DNA of 64,000 nucleotides from UBA7672 sp965279085 (GTDB lineage Bacteria > Pseudomonadota > Alphaproteobacteria > Caulobacterales > Hyphomonadaceae), in the NCBI GenBank assembly GCA_965279085.1, contig OZ257149.1, positions 3,100,001-3,164,000 of the forward strand, in the 5' to 3' direction. The notes beneath the pieces are model-generated. The model searched no databases, was not told the DNA's origin, and saw only the letters and a program-made list of their open reading frames with translations. Positions 33,701 through 42,312 of this stretch are shown piece by piece (position 1 is the stretch's first letter; every line of letters starts with the position of its first letter). The translations under genes were made by a program, and so were the position numbers.

Positions 33701-34181
33701 CCGCTTCGACCACGTCATCGAACTCGTCGAGCCGCTCGAAGGTCCCGAAGCCAAGTCACTGCTTGCCGACGCCTACTGGCGCGACCGCAAATGGTCCGAG
33801 GCCGCCCGCGCGCTGGTTTCCATGCTGCCGCCCGCCGGCCAGGCGCAGAAGAAAGACGCGGACCTCGCCTTCAAGACCGCCATCGCCGCGCGCATGGCGA
33901 AGGATACGGGCATTGTCTCGCAGCTGCGCGCCTACGCCGGCATCATGGATGGCAACCCGAACAAGGCCAGCTTCGACCTGATCACCTCGCAGGCGGATTT
34001 GTCTGGCGCAGCGCTCTCCGAAGCCGTCCGCCGCCTCGCAGATGCGCCGCGCGTCGATGCCTTTGCCGCCGCGCTCAAGAAACGCTTCGAGGCGCCAAAA
34101 GCCGCTCCCGCGCAAGTCGCCGCCGCTGCGGTTCCGGCCGCGCCATCCACGACGCCCGCCAAGTCCGGCGGTGCGCCTTAA
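30729..34181 (+). CDS. Large secreted AMIN-like/TPR protein of the fliLM operon
   Basis: 1,150 aa, GTG start overlapping motE. The signal peptide ends AFA-DRP (residue ~31). Residues ~32-270 contain two beta-rich modules resembling AMIN domains (VLIITFPEKVTINLDKLKEA; SRVAFYWPAKVNYKVVSQGE). A Pro/Ala/Lys linker and a third module (~345-560) follow. From ~570 to ~1,110 the protein is helical with TPR/Sel1-like repeats (ALDLVRFYLGHGQAHEALGV, LWRGMIAVERGEWERALDFF, ALLLAQSTAFRDADAPGARE). A Pro/Ala tail ends it. AMIN modules bind peptidoglycan or envelope structures in known proteins. Its role is probably periplasmic and motor-linked (inference). Large TPR proteins occupy this slot in other Caulobacterales. 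Confidence 0.85.
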   Translation: MTLIRPPVGWAIRLSMLGMAAASIVAPAFADRPVQLSYKETSGYARITAKWGDGDEAAPKISAQVSNQVLIITFPEKVTINLDKLKEALPTWAAVTFMDPDGMTARIGLKQTPRLAVSTSADLTAIDLIPETSTAAPPKLVSPLVAKRAAEAEVKRVAAIPPPPPQDPLEVRGSHSGDSSRVAFYWPAKVNYKVVSQGEGALKLQFARRAKPDLAYLRITPPANLADFQGENTDKGYVVTITSKDKLPIKHFFEGDVLVVDITKRAAVVASAPAPAKPAAPKPQPIAEKPGSAILLAPPKQLLESDEAKAAETQASAEANAKAQADATLGGPERVTDMSSNWHDPAPRNGLVNVKATPLANGLELSVPFAAPAPAAVFARGSAVWAVFAANADLKVDQTQLPAGYRVRTMRVKDATLLRLEIPKGLTVSAEMDESNWTIRLAPTATKPSRFLSPARRNNEGGRARIETMLIGATGLVWFEDPVIGDQIAVAVSYGPSSASPTPRDFVEASLPATAHGLAIAPKSDDVQVTIEGERVVVSMAAAVQTAPDPATEIAAPKVAANPAFIDFAGWGAARGSVYFDQLSGLGLAAATLDPTTPPGAAAALDLVRFYLGHGQAHEALGVLKVAAADRPELEQDPSFVGMRGVANYMVGRLKIADDDLAKGLLRGDPSAALWRGMIAVERGEWERALDFFRASDKQIYNYPSAKAAQFAVAWADAALHVNDYDAARRQANTAVANGERETKERAQLVLATLKSVIEGPAAAYDEFDRLSKKALEPIAVRAELKRLELGVIAGKMNANEAATELESLRYRWRGDEVEMATVGILADQYMRVGRFRDALLLAQSTAFRDADAPGARELRIKLADYFRRLFLAGEADRLDPIQAVALFYEFDDNLMPIGPDGDQMVRKLAQRLVAFDLLEPASVLLQYQVDNRIRGVGKSAVAVDLATIYLWDKRPDKALSAINTTRQPSLPKELALERRLLEAAAYRDLGRFDHVIELVEPLEGPEAKSLLADAYWRDRKWSEAARALVSMLPPAGQAQKKDADLAFKTAIAARMAKDTGIVSQLRAYAGIMDGNPNKASFDLITSQADLSGAALSEAVRRLADAPRVDAFAAALKKRFEAPKAAPAQVAAAAVPAAPSTTPAKSGGAP

Positions 34182-34183
34182 GG

Positions 34184-35074
34184 CTAGAGCCCGTCATCCT
34201 TCGTGCCGGGCTCGCCAAGTTCCAGCGATGCGAAATCAAACAGGCCCGCATCCACGAGATGCGACGGGCGTACATGGCTCAGCGCGCGCGCCATCACCTG
34301 CCGCTTGCCGGGATTGCGCTTCTCCCAGTCGTCCAGCATCGACTTGATCTGCATGCGCTGCAGCCCATCCTGCGACCCACACAGATTGCACGGAATGATC
34401 GGGAACTGCATGTGCGCCGCGAACTTGCGGATGTCGTCTTCGGCGCAGCCGATCAGCGGCCGCAGCACGAAGAGATCGCCTGCATCGTTCACCAGCTTCG
34501 GCGGCATCGCTGCCAGCCGCCCGCCATGCAGGAAGTTCAGCATGAACGTCTCGAGCGAGTCGTCGCGATGGTGGCCCAGCACCACCGCCTCGCATCCCTC
34601 TTCACGCGCAACGCGGTAGAGAATCCCTCGCCTCATCCGCGAGCACAGGGAGCAATAGGTGTTCGACGCCGGCACCTTCTCCGTCACGACCGAATACGTG
34701 TCCTGCGTGATGATCCGGTGCGGAACGCCGATGCGCGCGAAATACTCCGGCAAAACGTGCGTCGGAAATCCCGGCTGTCCCTGATCGACATTGCACGCCA
34801 GCAGGTCCACCGGCAGCGCGCCCTGCCACTGCAGATCGAGTAGGACAGAGAGCAGGGTGTAGCTATCCTTGCCGCCCGATAGGCAAACCAGCCAGCGCGG
34901 CCGCCTTCCTTCGGGGATCATCCCGTAAGCGCGAATCGCTTCCTGAGTTTCCCGCACCAACCGTTTGCGCAGCTTGCGAAAACTCACACTGTCGGGCGCA
35001 TCGTTGAACACAGGATGCAGCGGCGAGAACGTCGCCTCTTTTTCTTCGCCTGTGTCCGCGAGATCGTCCGCCAT
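34184..35074 (-). CDS. ttcA: tRNA 2-thiocytidine(32) synthetase TtcA
   Basis: 296 aa from the ATG at 35074 (MADDLADTGEEKEATFSPLH). The PP-loop SGGKDS is at residues 66-71. The Fe-S cluster Cys pair is in SNTYCSLCSRMRRG, and the second Cys motif is IIPCNLCGSQDGLQR. GHHRDDSLETFMLNFLHGGR is characteristic. It thiolates C32 of certain tRNAs using ATP. Convergent with the TPR gene, two bases between stops. The open frame extends 40 codons further upstream but without conserved sequence. Confidence 0.96.
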   Translation of the reverse strand: MADDLADTGEEKEATFSPLHPVFNDAPDSVSFRKLRKRLVRETQEAIRAYGMIPEGRRPRWLVCLSGGKDSYTLLSVLLDLQWQGALPVDLLACNVDQGQPGFPTHVLPEYFARIGVPHRIITQDTYSVVTEKVPASNTYCSLCSRMRRGILYRVAREEGCEAVVLGHHRDDSLETFMLNFLHGGRLAAMPPKLVNDAGDLFVLRPLIGCAEDDIRKFAAHMQFPIIPCNLCGSQDGLQRMQIKSMLDDWEKRNPGKRQVMARALSHVRPSHLVDAGLFDFASLELGEPGTKDDGL

Positions 35075-35306
35075 TGCCGCCTTCCGGTTTGGCCGTTCTG
35101 ATAGCGGTTTTTCGCGGTTCGCGAACCCGCTGAACCGATGCGCCCCGGCACGTCCCCGGGCGGCATTCGGGGCTGTCCCCAGTGCTAGCAGCAACGAGTT
35201 GTTAGTTAAAGGAGAGCATTAATTCCCACAGGTTGGGAATTAAGGATTGGCGCAGGGGCCTCCGGATTTCCCAGTGAAAACAACTTGGCCCGTGGGAGGA
35301 CAGCCC

Positions 35307-35749
35307 GTGGCAGAGCGTGTTGGACAGTTGCGAATTCTGATCGTCGATGACGACGACATGCTCCTGTCCGAGTTGCAGGCGTTCGCCTTTCCAGCCGTCG
35401 AATTCACCACCATCAGCCCGGCGACAGTGTCCGCCTCCAAAGGCGCCTTCGCCGACCGTCACATTGTCGTCGTCGGGGTCGATACATCAGGCGGTCTCGA
35501 TCTGGTGTCGGATCTGTGTGGCCGCGCCGGCATGCCGCCAGTCGTGGCGCTCGGCGCGCGCGGAACGCACCGCAAGTCGCTGGAGCACATTCTCCTGCTT
35601 GCCGAACGCGTGGCGCGGCGCTGTCGCTGCCCAAGCCGATCGACCCTCTGGAACTAGCGCTCGCAGCCGTCGAACTTATCCGCAGAAAGACCGGCGCGTC
35701 CGACATGGCCCATGTCGCGCAGGAACTGGAACGCCGTCTCGCCTGTTAG
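35307..35749 (+). pseudogene. CheY-like receiver-domain protein, frameshifted
   Basis: The GTG at 35307 behind GGGAGGA starts MAERVGQLRILIVDDDDMLL, a receiver-domain beginning with the acidic cluster. The phosphorylation region is less canonical (HIVVVGVDTSGGLDLVSDLC). After LLLAERVAR the frame runs to a stop at 35657. The expected ending with the invariant K-P (ALSLPKPIDPLELALAAVEL, then IRRK) is in the -1 frame to 35749. A missing G in a GGG near 35616-35618 would restore ~148 aa. Standalone receiver; the kinase is unknown. Confidence 0.75.
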
Positions 35750-35815
35750 CGCAACGATGGTCTATAACCTCGCCCGATAGCCGCCGCGCCAGCCGGCAGC
35801 CTCGGGAGGAAGACC

Positions 35816-37249
35816 ATGAGATTTGCAGCCGCGCTTGCCTGCGCGCTTACCTTCACCGCCGCCGCCTGGGCTGATCCGGTCAAGGTGAAAGTCGACAGCG
35901 GCACGCTCGTTGGCGAAGCCTCCGACGGCATCACTTCCTTCAAGGGCGTTCCGTTCGCCGCGCCACCCGTGGGCGATCTCCGCTGGAAGCCGCCGCAGCC
36001 TGTCGCAGCTTGGACTGGCGATCGCGCCGCCATCGAGAACGGCGCCAGCTGCTCGCAGAACTCTCGCCTCGGCGCCGAAGCGAAAGTCTCGGAAGATTGC
36101 CTCTATCTCAATGTGTTCGCGCCGAAGGATGCGAAGAACCTGCCCGTGATGGTGTGGATCCACGGCGGCTCGAATCTCAACGGCTCCGGCTCCATCTACA
36201 ACGGCGCCGCCTTCGCCAAGAGCGGCGTGGTGACCGTCACGATCAACTATCGCATGGGAGCGCTCGGCTTCTTCGCGCATCCGGAACTCACCAAGGCCGC
36301 CGGCAAGGACGACCCCCTCGCCAATTACGGCCTGATGGACCAGACCGCCGCCCTGCAATGGGTGCAGAAGAACATCGCGGCCTTCGGCGGCGATCCATCG
36401 AAAGTCACCGTCTTCGGAGAGAGCGCCGGCGCCATCGACATATACGCACTGCTCGGCCTCAAATCCTCAAAAGGTCTATTCCAGCAAGCTATCCTCGAAT
36501 CCAACATCACCTGGGGCGTCAGCGCCCCGCTGGCCGATGCAGAGAAGGACGGCAAGGCGCTGGTCACCCGCGCCGGCGCCGCCGAGACCGCGACGCTTGC
36601 CGACCTCCGCACCATCCCGGCGATGAAGCTCGTCGAAGCCGCCGCCGGCGCCCGCTTCCCGATCGTCGATGGCCGCTACATGACCGAGACGTCGCTCTCC
36701 GCCGTCGCCAACAAGCGCACGATGGATATCCCGCTCATCGTCGGTTCGAACAGCTATGAGGCTTCGCTCGCAAGCCAGCTGAAAGGCAGCGCCGCCACCG
36801 ACTGGACGAACTCGCAAGCCGGCGCTCCCGCGCGCTTCATCGCCGCCAAGTCCGCCGACGGCAAACCGAGCTGGCTCTACTTCTTCTCCTACGTCCCCAC
36901 CGCGCGCCGCACGCCCGAATCCATGGGCGCGGCTCATGCCACTGAAATTTCCTTCGTGTTCGGCGGCCAGATGCGCGCCGCAGGCGCCCCGCCGCCCGCT
37001 CCGGGCAGTGCGCTTGCCCTCCCGCCCGAACCCACGGACGAAGACAAGGCCATGGCCACGCTGATGCATTCCTGCTGGGTCGGCTTCGCCAAGACCGGCG
37101 CGCCTGCCTGCGCCTCTGGCCCCGCGTGGCCAGCCTACACACCGGCGAACGACCAGCTTATGGAATTCGGCTCGCCCTCCGGCGTCCGCACCAACTTCCG
37201 CAAGGAAGAGCTCGACAAGCACACGGCCGCAGAGCCCGCCGCGCGTTAG
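35816..37249 (+). CDS. Secreted type B carboxylesterase 1
   Basis: 477 aa with a signal peptide (AAALACALTFTAAAWADP). The alpha/beta-hydrolase carboxylesterase family is shown by EDCLYLNVFAPKDAKNLPVM, the oxyanion motif WIHGGSN, and the nucleophile elbow VTVFGESAGAIDIYALLGL (Ser in GESAG). The catalytic His region is near AAHATEISFVFGGQM. Substrate unknown, probably carboxyl esters in the periplasm. A second, Tat-type member is at 56662-58329. It overlaps the convergent citrate-synthase gene by 4 bases. Confidence 0.93.
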   Translation: MRFAAALACALTFTAAAWADPVKVKVDSGTLVGEASDGITSFKGVPFAAPPVGDLRWKPPQPVAAWTGDRAAIENGASCSQNSRLGAEAKVSEDCLYLNVFAPKDAKNLPVMVWIHGGSNLNGSGSIYNGAAFAKSGVVTVTINYRMGALGFFAHPELTKAAGKDDPLANYGLMDQTAALQWVQKNIAAFGGDPSKVTVFGESAGAIDIYALLGLKSSKGLFQQAILESNITWGVSAPLADAEKDGKALVTRAGAAETATLADLRTIPAMKLVEAAAGARFPIVDGRYMTETSLSAVANKRTMDIPLIVGSNSYEASLASQLKGSAATDWTNSQAGAPARFIAAKSADGKPSWLYFFSYVPTARRTPESMGAAHATEISFVFGGQMRAAGAPPPAPGSALALPPEPTDEDKAMATLMHSCWVGFAKTGAPACASGPAWPAYTPANDQLMEFGSPSGVRTNFRKEELDKHTAAEPAAR

Positions 37250-38337
37250 GCTGCAACGCTATCGGCCGGCATTGGCCCAACATAAGTCGATGCCGGCCGC
37301 ACAAGCCGCCCCGTCGCCAGCTGCTCGCGCGCATGCGCGATCCAGCCCGTCACGCGGCCGCAGCCGAACAGGCAGGTGAACAACCCACGCGGCACGCCCA
37401 GCGCCTCCAGCAGGATGGCGGTGTAGTACTCGACATTGGTATCCAGCTTCCGGTCCGGCTTCTCCGCCGCCAGCCGCTGCAGGATGCGGCCCTCGATCGC
37501 TTGCGCCAACGCAAGCCGCCCGCTGCTCACCGGCAGCGTGCCGACGAAATGCTTCAGCACGTCCGCGCGCGGATCGCGCGTGCGATAGACGCGATGACCG
37601 AACCCCATCAACCGCTCGCCGCGATCCAGCGCTTTGCGGATCCAGCCCTCGGCCCGGTCGGCAGCGCCAATCGCATCCAGCATATCCAGCACCGGCCCCG
37701 GCGCTCCGCCATGCAGCGGCCCCTTCAGCGCCGATAGCCCCGCGATCACCACCGATCCCAGCCCCGCGCGTGTCGACGCTACGCAACGCGCGACGAAAGT
37801 CGAGGCATTGAGCCCATGGTCCGACACCGTCACCAGATACGCGTCCAGCGCCCGCGCCTCTTCCGGCGAAGGCGTCTCGCCACGGATCATGCGCAACAGG
37901 TCCGCGCCATGCCCCGCGCTCGCATCCGGCGCCAGCGGCGTGCGTCCGGCTTTGAGTTGCGCGATCGCGCCGGTCGCAACGGCCATCGTGGCGACAAGGT
38001 CGATTGCCGCATTCACATCATGCCCGTCCGGCGCGAGGCTCAGCGCCGCGCGCACGCCCTCTACCTCGGGCAACGCCACCAGCCGTGCAAAATCCGGTTT
38101 CAAACGCTCGAAGGCCGCAACCCGCGCCTTGCCCAGCGCCGTCTTCACATCCGGCAGCGTATCGAAGAAGCCTGCCCACAGATGCTCTGCGGCCCGCTCA
38201 TAGTCGAACGCATGCGCCAGCGTTTCCACGTCCTTGCCGCGAATGATCAGCCGGCCTTCCGCGCCCTGCACATCCGACAGCACCGTCTCGGCGGCGACAA
38301 CTTTCTCCAGACCCGCGTCCATCGATCGCTCCATCAT
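37246..38337 (-). CDS. Citrate synthase family protein (CS1)
   Basis: 363 aa. Conserved regions are present: SDHGLNASTFVARCVASTRA (His174), GPLHGGAPGPVLDML (His209) and LMGFGHRVYRTRDPRADVL (His248). The usual catalytic Asp (in N-V-D-F-Y) is Glu303 in TNVEYYTAILLEALGVP. FGCGRVTGWIAHAREQ follows. It could be a 2-methylcitrate or citrate synthase, but with no prp or TCA neighbours the substrate is open. Divergent from the HTH-fused CS2, with 72 bases between start codons. Confidence 0.88.
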   Translation of the reverse strand: MMERSMDAGLEKVVAAETVLSDVQGAEGRLIIRGKDVETLAHAFDYERAAEHLWAGFFDTLPDVKTALGKARVAAFERLKPDFARLVALPEVEGVRAALSLAPDGHDVNAAIDLVATMAVATGAIAQLKAGRTPLAPDASAGHGADLLRMIRGETPSPEEARALDAYLVTVSDHGLNASTFVARCVASTRAGLGSVVIAGLSALKGPLHGGAPGPVLDMLDAIGAADRAEGWIRKALDRGERLMGFGHRVYRTRDPRADVLKHFVGTLPVSSGRLALAQAIEGRILQRLAAEKPDRKLDTNVEYYTAILLEALGVPRGLFTCLFGCGRVTGWIAHAREQLATGRLVRPASTYVGPMPADSVAA

Positions 38338-38377
38338 TGACGGAGATCACATGGCGATCCATGGTCGCATTGGTCAA

Positions 38378-38398
38378 GATTGATCAATATAATCAACT
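38378..38398. promoter_or_regulatory. Operator-like A/T dyad between the citrate synthase genes
   Basis: TTGATCAATATAATCAA in the divergent spacer has TTGAT/ATCAA symmetry and is AT-rich in a GC-rich region. A TTGGTCAAG just before it is related. CS2 carries an N-terminal DNA-binding motif and could bind here (inference). Confidence 0.4.
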
Positions 38399-38409
38399 AT
38401 AGGCGCAAA

Positions 38410-39543
38410 ATGGACTGGATCGCCGTCGAGGATGCGCTTTCCGAACTCAGCATCCAGAAACAGACGCTCTACGCCTACGTTTCCCGCGGCCTCGTGCGTG
38501 CGAAAGCCGATGACGACGATCCCCGCCGCAGCCTTTATGCGCTCGCCGACATCACGAAGCTGAAGGGCAGGCGGCGCGGCGCCCGTCGCCGGTCGGAAGT
38601 CGCCGCAAGCGCTATCGCCTGGGGCGAGCCGGTGCTTGAAAGCGCCATATCCACCGTCCGTGACGGCCAGCTCATCGTGCGCGGCCGCAATGCCGCCGAT
38701 CTCGCCGCGAAGTCGACGCTGGAGGACATGGCCCGCCTGCTCTGGAACGACGACGACCGGCCACCTTCGGCAACACCCTCACGCCGCTTTTCCGGCGCAA
38801 CGCCGAAGGCGCGCGCCTTCGCCATGCTGGCCCATCGCGCTGGCGAGGACGCGCCCAGCCTCGGCCGCAGCCCCACCGCCCTGCGCGCGGACGCCTGGTC
38901 GATCCTTTCCGAATTCGCCGACACGCTGGCGGGTGGGCAAGGCAAAGGCGCACTGCACGAACGCCTCGCCCGCGCCTGGAAGCTCGACGCACGCGGTACG
39001 CAACTCGTCCGTCGCGCACTTGTCCTGATGGCAGATCACGAACTCAACCCGTCCACCTTCGCCGTCCGCATCGCTGCCTCCACCGGTGCTCCGCTCGCCG
39101 CCTGCGCGCTCGCGGGCCTCGCGACGCTGGCTGGTCCCCTCCACGGCGAAGCCGCCGCCCGCGCCCTTTCGCAACTCGACCAGCTGACGCGATCAAAGGA
39201 TGTCGCGGCCGAGGTAAAGGCGATGGTCGCACGCGGCGACCACATCGCCGGCTGGTCGCATCCGCTCTATCCGGACGGCGACATCCGTGCGACCAATCTC
39301 CTCGCCGCGCTGAAACCGAAAGCCGCCATCGCCGGCGCCCTCCGCGCCCTCGAACGCGGCACAGGCGACAAGCCGAACTGCGACGCGGCCCTGGCCGCCA
39401 TGACGCGCGAACTGCGCCTGCCGGACGACGCGCCGTTCTGCATCTTCGCGCTCGCCCGGATGACCGGCTGGCTCGCTCACGCGATGGAACAGCGCGAAAC
39501 GGGCCGGATCATCCGCCCCCGCGCCCGCTACACCGGCCCATAA
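38410..39543 (+). CDS. HTH-fused citrate synthase family protein (CS2)
   Basis: 377 aa from ATG 38410. Residues ~1-50 (AVEDALSELSIQKQTLYAYV then SRGLVRAK, RRSLYALADITKLK) form a MerR/excisionase-type helix-turn-helix. The remainder is citrate-synthase-like. His210 (DHELNPSTF), His245 (PLHGEA), His284 (GWSHPLY) and Asp325 (NCDAAL) occupy the positions of the catalytic/binding residues. The Arg of H-R-x-Y is replaced by Pro. FALARMTGWLAHAMEQ is preserved. It may act as a regulator, a subunit or an enzyme. A head-to-head pair with CS1 suggests they work together. Confidence 0.88.
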   Translation: MDWIAVEDALSELSIQKQTLYAYVSRGLVRAKADDDDPRRSLYALADITKLKGRRRGARRRSEVAASAIAWGEPVLESAISTVRDGQLIVRGRNAADLAAKSTLEDMARLLWNDDDRPPSATPSRRFSGATPKARAFAMLAHRAGEDAPSLGRSPTALRADAWSILSEFADTLAGGQGKGALHERLARAWKLDARGTQLVRRALVLMADHELNPSTFAVRIAASTGAPLAACALAGLATLAGPLHGEAAARALSQLDQLTRSKDVAAEVKAMVARGDHIAGWSHPLYPDGDIRATNLLAALKPKAAIAGALRALERGTGDKPNCDAALAAMTRELRLPDDAPFCIFALARMTGWLAHAMEQRETGRIIRPRARYTGP

Positions 39544-39658
39544 ACGGCCCGTTCAGCCGGAATTCACGCGACATCTTGATACAATCAGGCGGCTTGCCCG
39601 GCATACTTTCCGGCCTGCTACGCGCTAGTATCACTGTCAGACATCAGGGAGCTGTCAG

Positions 39659-41131
39659 ATGACCCGGCTTCAGGGCGCCATCGCCGCCACGCGCTTCGGC
39701 ATGGGCGCGCGTCCCGGTGAGATAAAAGCCGCCGCGTCCGATCCACGCGCCTGGCTCAAAGCGCAGATCCGTCCCGAAGCCGCGATCGTTTCCTCGGACG
39801 GGCTTCTCTCCGCGAAGGATGTGTTTGCCGCCCGGCAGGAAGCCTATTCCGGCATGGGCCCTCCCGGTCAGCAGGGGCAGCAAGGCCAGAACGGTCCCAG
39901 TGAAGCCCAGCGCATGATCCAGCAACAGGCCCAGCGCGAAGCGCGCGAGGGCCTGCAGAAGGAAGTCGAGGCCCGCTCCCGTCACGCCGCGACGACGCCC
40001 AACTCCTTCGCCGAACGCTGGGTGCGTTTCTGGGCCAACCATTTCACGGTCGCCGCCCGCAACGCGCAGGTGATCGGCCTCGTCGGCCCGTTCGAGCGCG
40101 AAGCCATCCGCGCCAATGCGTACGCGAATTTCTCGACACTGCTCGGCGCGGCCAGCTTCCATCCCGGCATGCTCGTCTTCCTCGACGCCGCCCGCTCGAT
40201 CGGCCCGTCGACCCAGGCCGCCCAACGCCGCAACGCGGGTCTCAACGAGAACCTCGCGCGTGAGATCCTCGAACTCCACACGATGGGGGTGGGCTCGGGC
40301 TACACGCAGGCCGACATCGTCGAATTCGCCAAGGCGCTCACCGGCTGGACAGTCGCTAGTCCGCAAACCGCCCGCCTCGCCGGCCTCGGCGGGCAGGGCC
40401 AGCAACAGCGCGCCGGCCGAAACGCCCAGCAGCGTGCGCGTCAGCAGGCCGCCAATGAGATGCTACGCGAATCGGGCGAAGCCGTCTTCGTCGATCCTCT
40501 GCACGAACCCGGCAGTCGCACCGTGCTCGGCAAATCATATGGCGGTGGCAAGACACAGGCCGCCGCCATCCTCGACGATCTGGCGGCCCATCCCGCCACG
40601 GCGAAACACATAGCGACCAAGCTGGTCCGCCACTTCGTCAGTGATGCGCCGCCGCCTGCGGCCATCGCAAAGCTCGAAGCCGCCTACATGAAATCCGGCG
40701 GCAATCTCGCCACGCTCGCTGCCGCCGTCGTCGATCTCGACGAGGCCTGGGGCGAGACATCGCAAAAATTCAAGACGCCGGAAGAGCTGCTCATTTCGGC
40801 CGCGCGCGCCACTGGTCCACAGGCGACCTTCGGCGGCCAGCAGCGACAGGTTTACGTCTCGCTCGCCCAGCAGCCCTTCAGCGCCCCGTCACCGGCAGGA
40901 TGGCCCGACGACACGGCCTCATGGTCCGGCTCGGATGCGATCAAGAAACGCCTCGAATGGGCCAACGCCGTTTCGCGCCGCATGGCGCGGGGCGAAACGC
41001 CTTCGCAATTCGTCGACCGTGCACTCGGTGAAATCGCCAGCGAGAAGACACGCCAGGCGGTGGCGCGCGCCGAAAGCGCGGAGCAGGGCTTCACCATCGC
41101 CCTGATGTCCCCCGAATTCCAGCGGAGGTAG
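39659..41131 (+). CDS. DUF1800 domain protein
   Basis: 490 aa. Typical DUF1800 segments: AATRFGMGARPGEIKAAASD, ERWVRFWANHFTV, NENLAREILELHTMGVGSGY, DIVEFAKALTGWTV, and TAKHIATKLVRHFVSDAPPP. A Gln/Gly/Pro-rich insertion (~60-95) is present. No signal peptide is evident. DUF1800 genes are nearly always followed by a DUF1501 gene, as here with 4 bases between. Function is unknown; the products are thought to be periplasmic or exported. Confidence 0.92.
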   Translation: MTRLQGAIAATRFGMGARPGEIKAAASDPRAWLKAQIRPEAAIVSSDGLLSAKDVFAARQEAYSGMGPPGQQGQQGQNGPSEAQRMIQQQAQREAREGLQKEVEARSRHAATTPNSFAERWVRFWANHFTVAARNAQVIGLVGPFEREAIRANAYANFSTLLGAASFHPGMLVFLDAARSIGPSTQAAQRRNAGLNENLAREILELHTMGVGSGYTQADIVEFAKALTGWTVASPQTARLAGLGGQGQQQRAGRNAQQRARQQAANEMLRESGEAVFVDPLHEPGSRTVLGKSYGGGKTQAAAILDDLAAHPATAKHIATKLVRHFVSDAPPPAAIAKLEAAYMKSGGNLATLAAAVVDLDEAWGETSQKFKTPEELLISAARATGPQATFGGQQRQVYVSLAQQPFSAPSPAGWPDDTASWSGSDAIKKRLEWANAVSRRMARGETPSQFVDRALGEIASEKTRQAVARAESAEQGFTIALMSPEFQRR

Positions 41132-41135
41132 TCAC

Positions 41136-42299
41136 ATGACATTCGCCCTCAACCGCCGCTCGCTTCTCCTCGCCGGCTGCGCCGCCACACTGATCACGCC
41201 GATGGCCCGCGCCGCAACGCCTGAAAGCCAGGGCCGCAAGCTCGTCGTCGTCATCTTGCGCGGCGCGATGGATGGCCTCGCCGCGCTGCCGAAGATCGAC
41301 GACCCGGATATCCGCGCCCACCGTGGAGCTCTGATCGATCCCAACGCCATCGCGCTCGACAATGGCTTCGCGCTGCACTCGGCCATGCCGACGCTCGCTG
41401 AGATGTACCGGTCGAAGGAAGTCGCCTTCATTCCGGCCTTCGCCGGCCCCTATCGCGAGCGCTCGCACTTCGAGGCGCAGGATCTGCTCGAATGCGGCGA
41501 GATTTCCAAGGTCACTGCCGATGGCTGGCTCAACCGCGCGCTGCAGAAGGCGCCGGCGGCCTACTCCGCCGTCTCCATCGGCCCGGCCCAGCCGCTCATC
41601 CTGCGCGGCGCCGCCTCGCGCACCTCGTCCTGGTCGCCCGATATCCTGCCCGAGGCCACCGACGACACGCTCATGCGCCTGCTCGATCTCTATGAGAACG
41701 ACTCCGTGCTCAAACCGTCGCTCAGCGCCGCCATCAGCGCGGACATGATCGCTGGCGGAATGGAAAAGACCGCAATGGGCGGCGGCCGTGGCGGTCCCGC
41801 GCAATATGTCCCGCAGCTGCAGGCCGCCGGAAAATTCCTGTCGCAGCCTGAAGGCCCCGAGATTGCCGTCGTCAGCCTCGAAGGTTGGGACACGCACAAC
41901 CAGCAGAACGGCGCCCTGCAGCAGCGCTTCACCGCGCTCGACAACGGCATCAAGGCGCTGAAGGCCTCGCTCGGCGAGACATGGAAGAAGACCGCGCTGG
42001 TCGCCGTCTCCGAGTTCGGCCGCACCGTGCGCATCAACGGCAGCCAGGGCACGGATCACGGCACTGGCGGCCTCGCCATTCTCGCGGGCGGCGCCATCAA
42101 GGGCGGCAGGATCTACGGTGACTGGCCGACTCTGAAGTCAGCGGCGTTGTTCGAAAACCGCGACCTCATGCCGACCACCGACTCGCGCTCCGTCTTCAAG
42201 GGCTTGCTGCGCGACCAGCTCGGCTGGGCCGCGAACGACCTCGACAGTGCGATCTTCCATGAGAGCGCTAGCGCGAAGGCAATGAGTGGACTCATCTAG
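41136..42299 (+). CDS. DUF1501 domain protein
   Basis: 387 aa, strong GGAGG site. Tat-type signal NRRSLLLAGCAATLITPMAR then A. The sulfatase-like DUF1501 family is shown by KLVVVILRGAMDGLAALPKI, FAGPYRERSHFEAQDLLECG, and VAVSEFGRTVRINGSQGTDH followed by GTGGLAILAG. It resembles alkaline phosphatase-fold proteins with histidine-rich metal sites. It forms an operon with the DUF1800 gene. Confidence 0.93.
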   Translation: MTFALNRRSLLLAGCAATLITPMARAATPESQGRKLVVVILRGAMDGLAALPKIDDPDIRAHRGALIDPNAIALDNGFALHSAMPTLAEMYRSKEVAFIPAFAGPYRERSHFEAQDLLECGEISKVTADGWLNRALQKAPAAYSAVSIGPAQPLILRGAASRTSSWSPDILPEATDDTLMRLLDLYENDSVLKPSLSAAISADMIAGGMEKTAMGGGRGGPAQYVPQLQAAGKFLSQPEGPEIAVVSLEGWDTHNQQNGALQQRFTALDNGIKALKASLGETWKKTALVAVSEFGRTVRINGSQGTDHGTGGLAILAGGAIKGGRIYGDWPTLKSAALFENRDLMPTTDSRSVFKGLLRDQLGWAANDLDSAIFHESASAKAMSGLI

Positions 42300-42312
42300 C
42301 ATCGCGAAGCTC

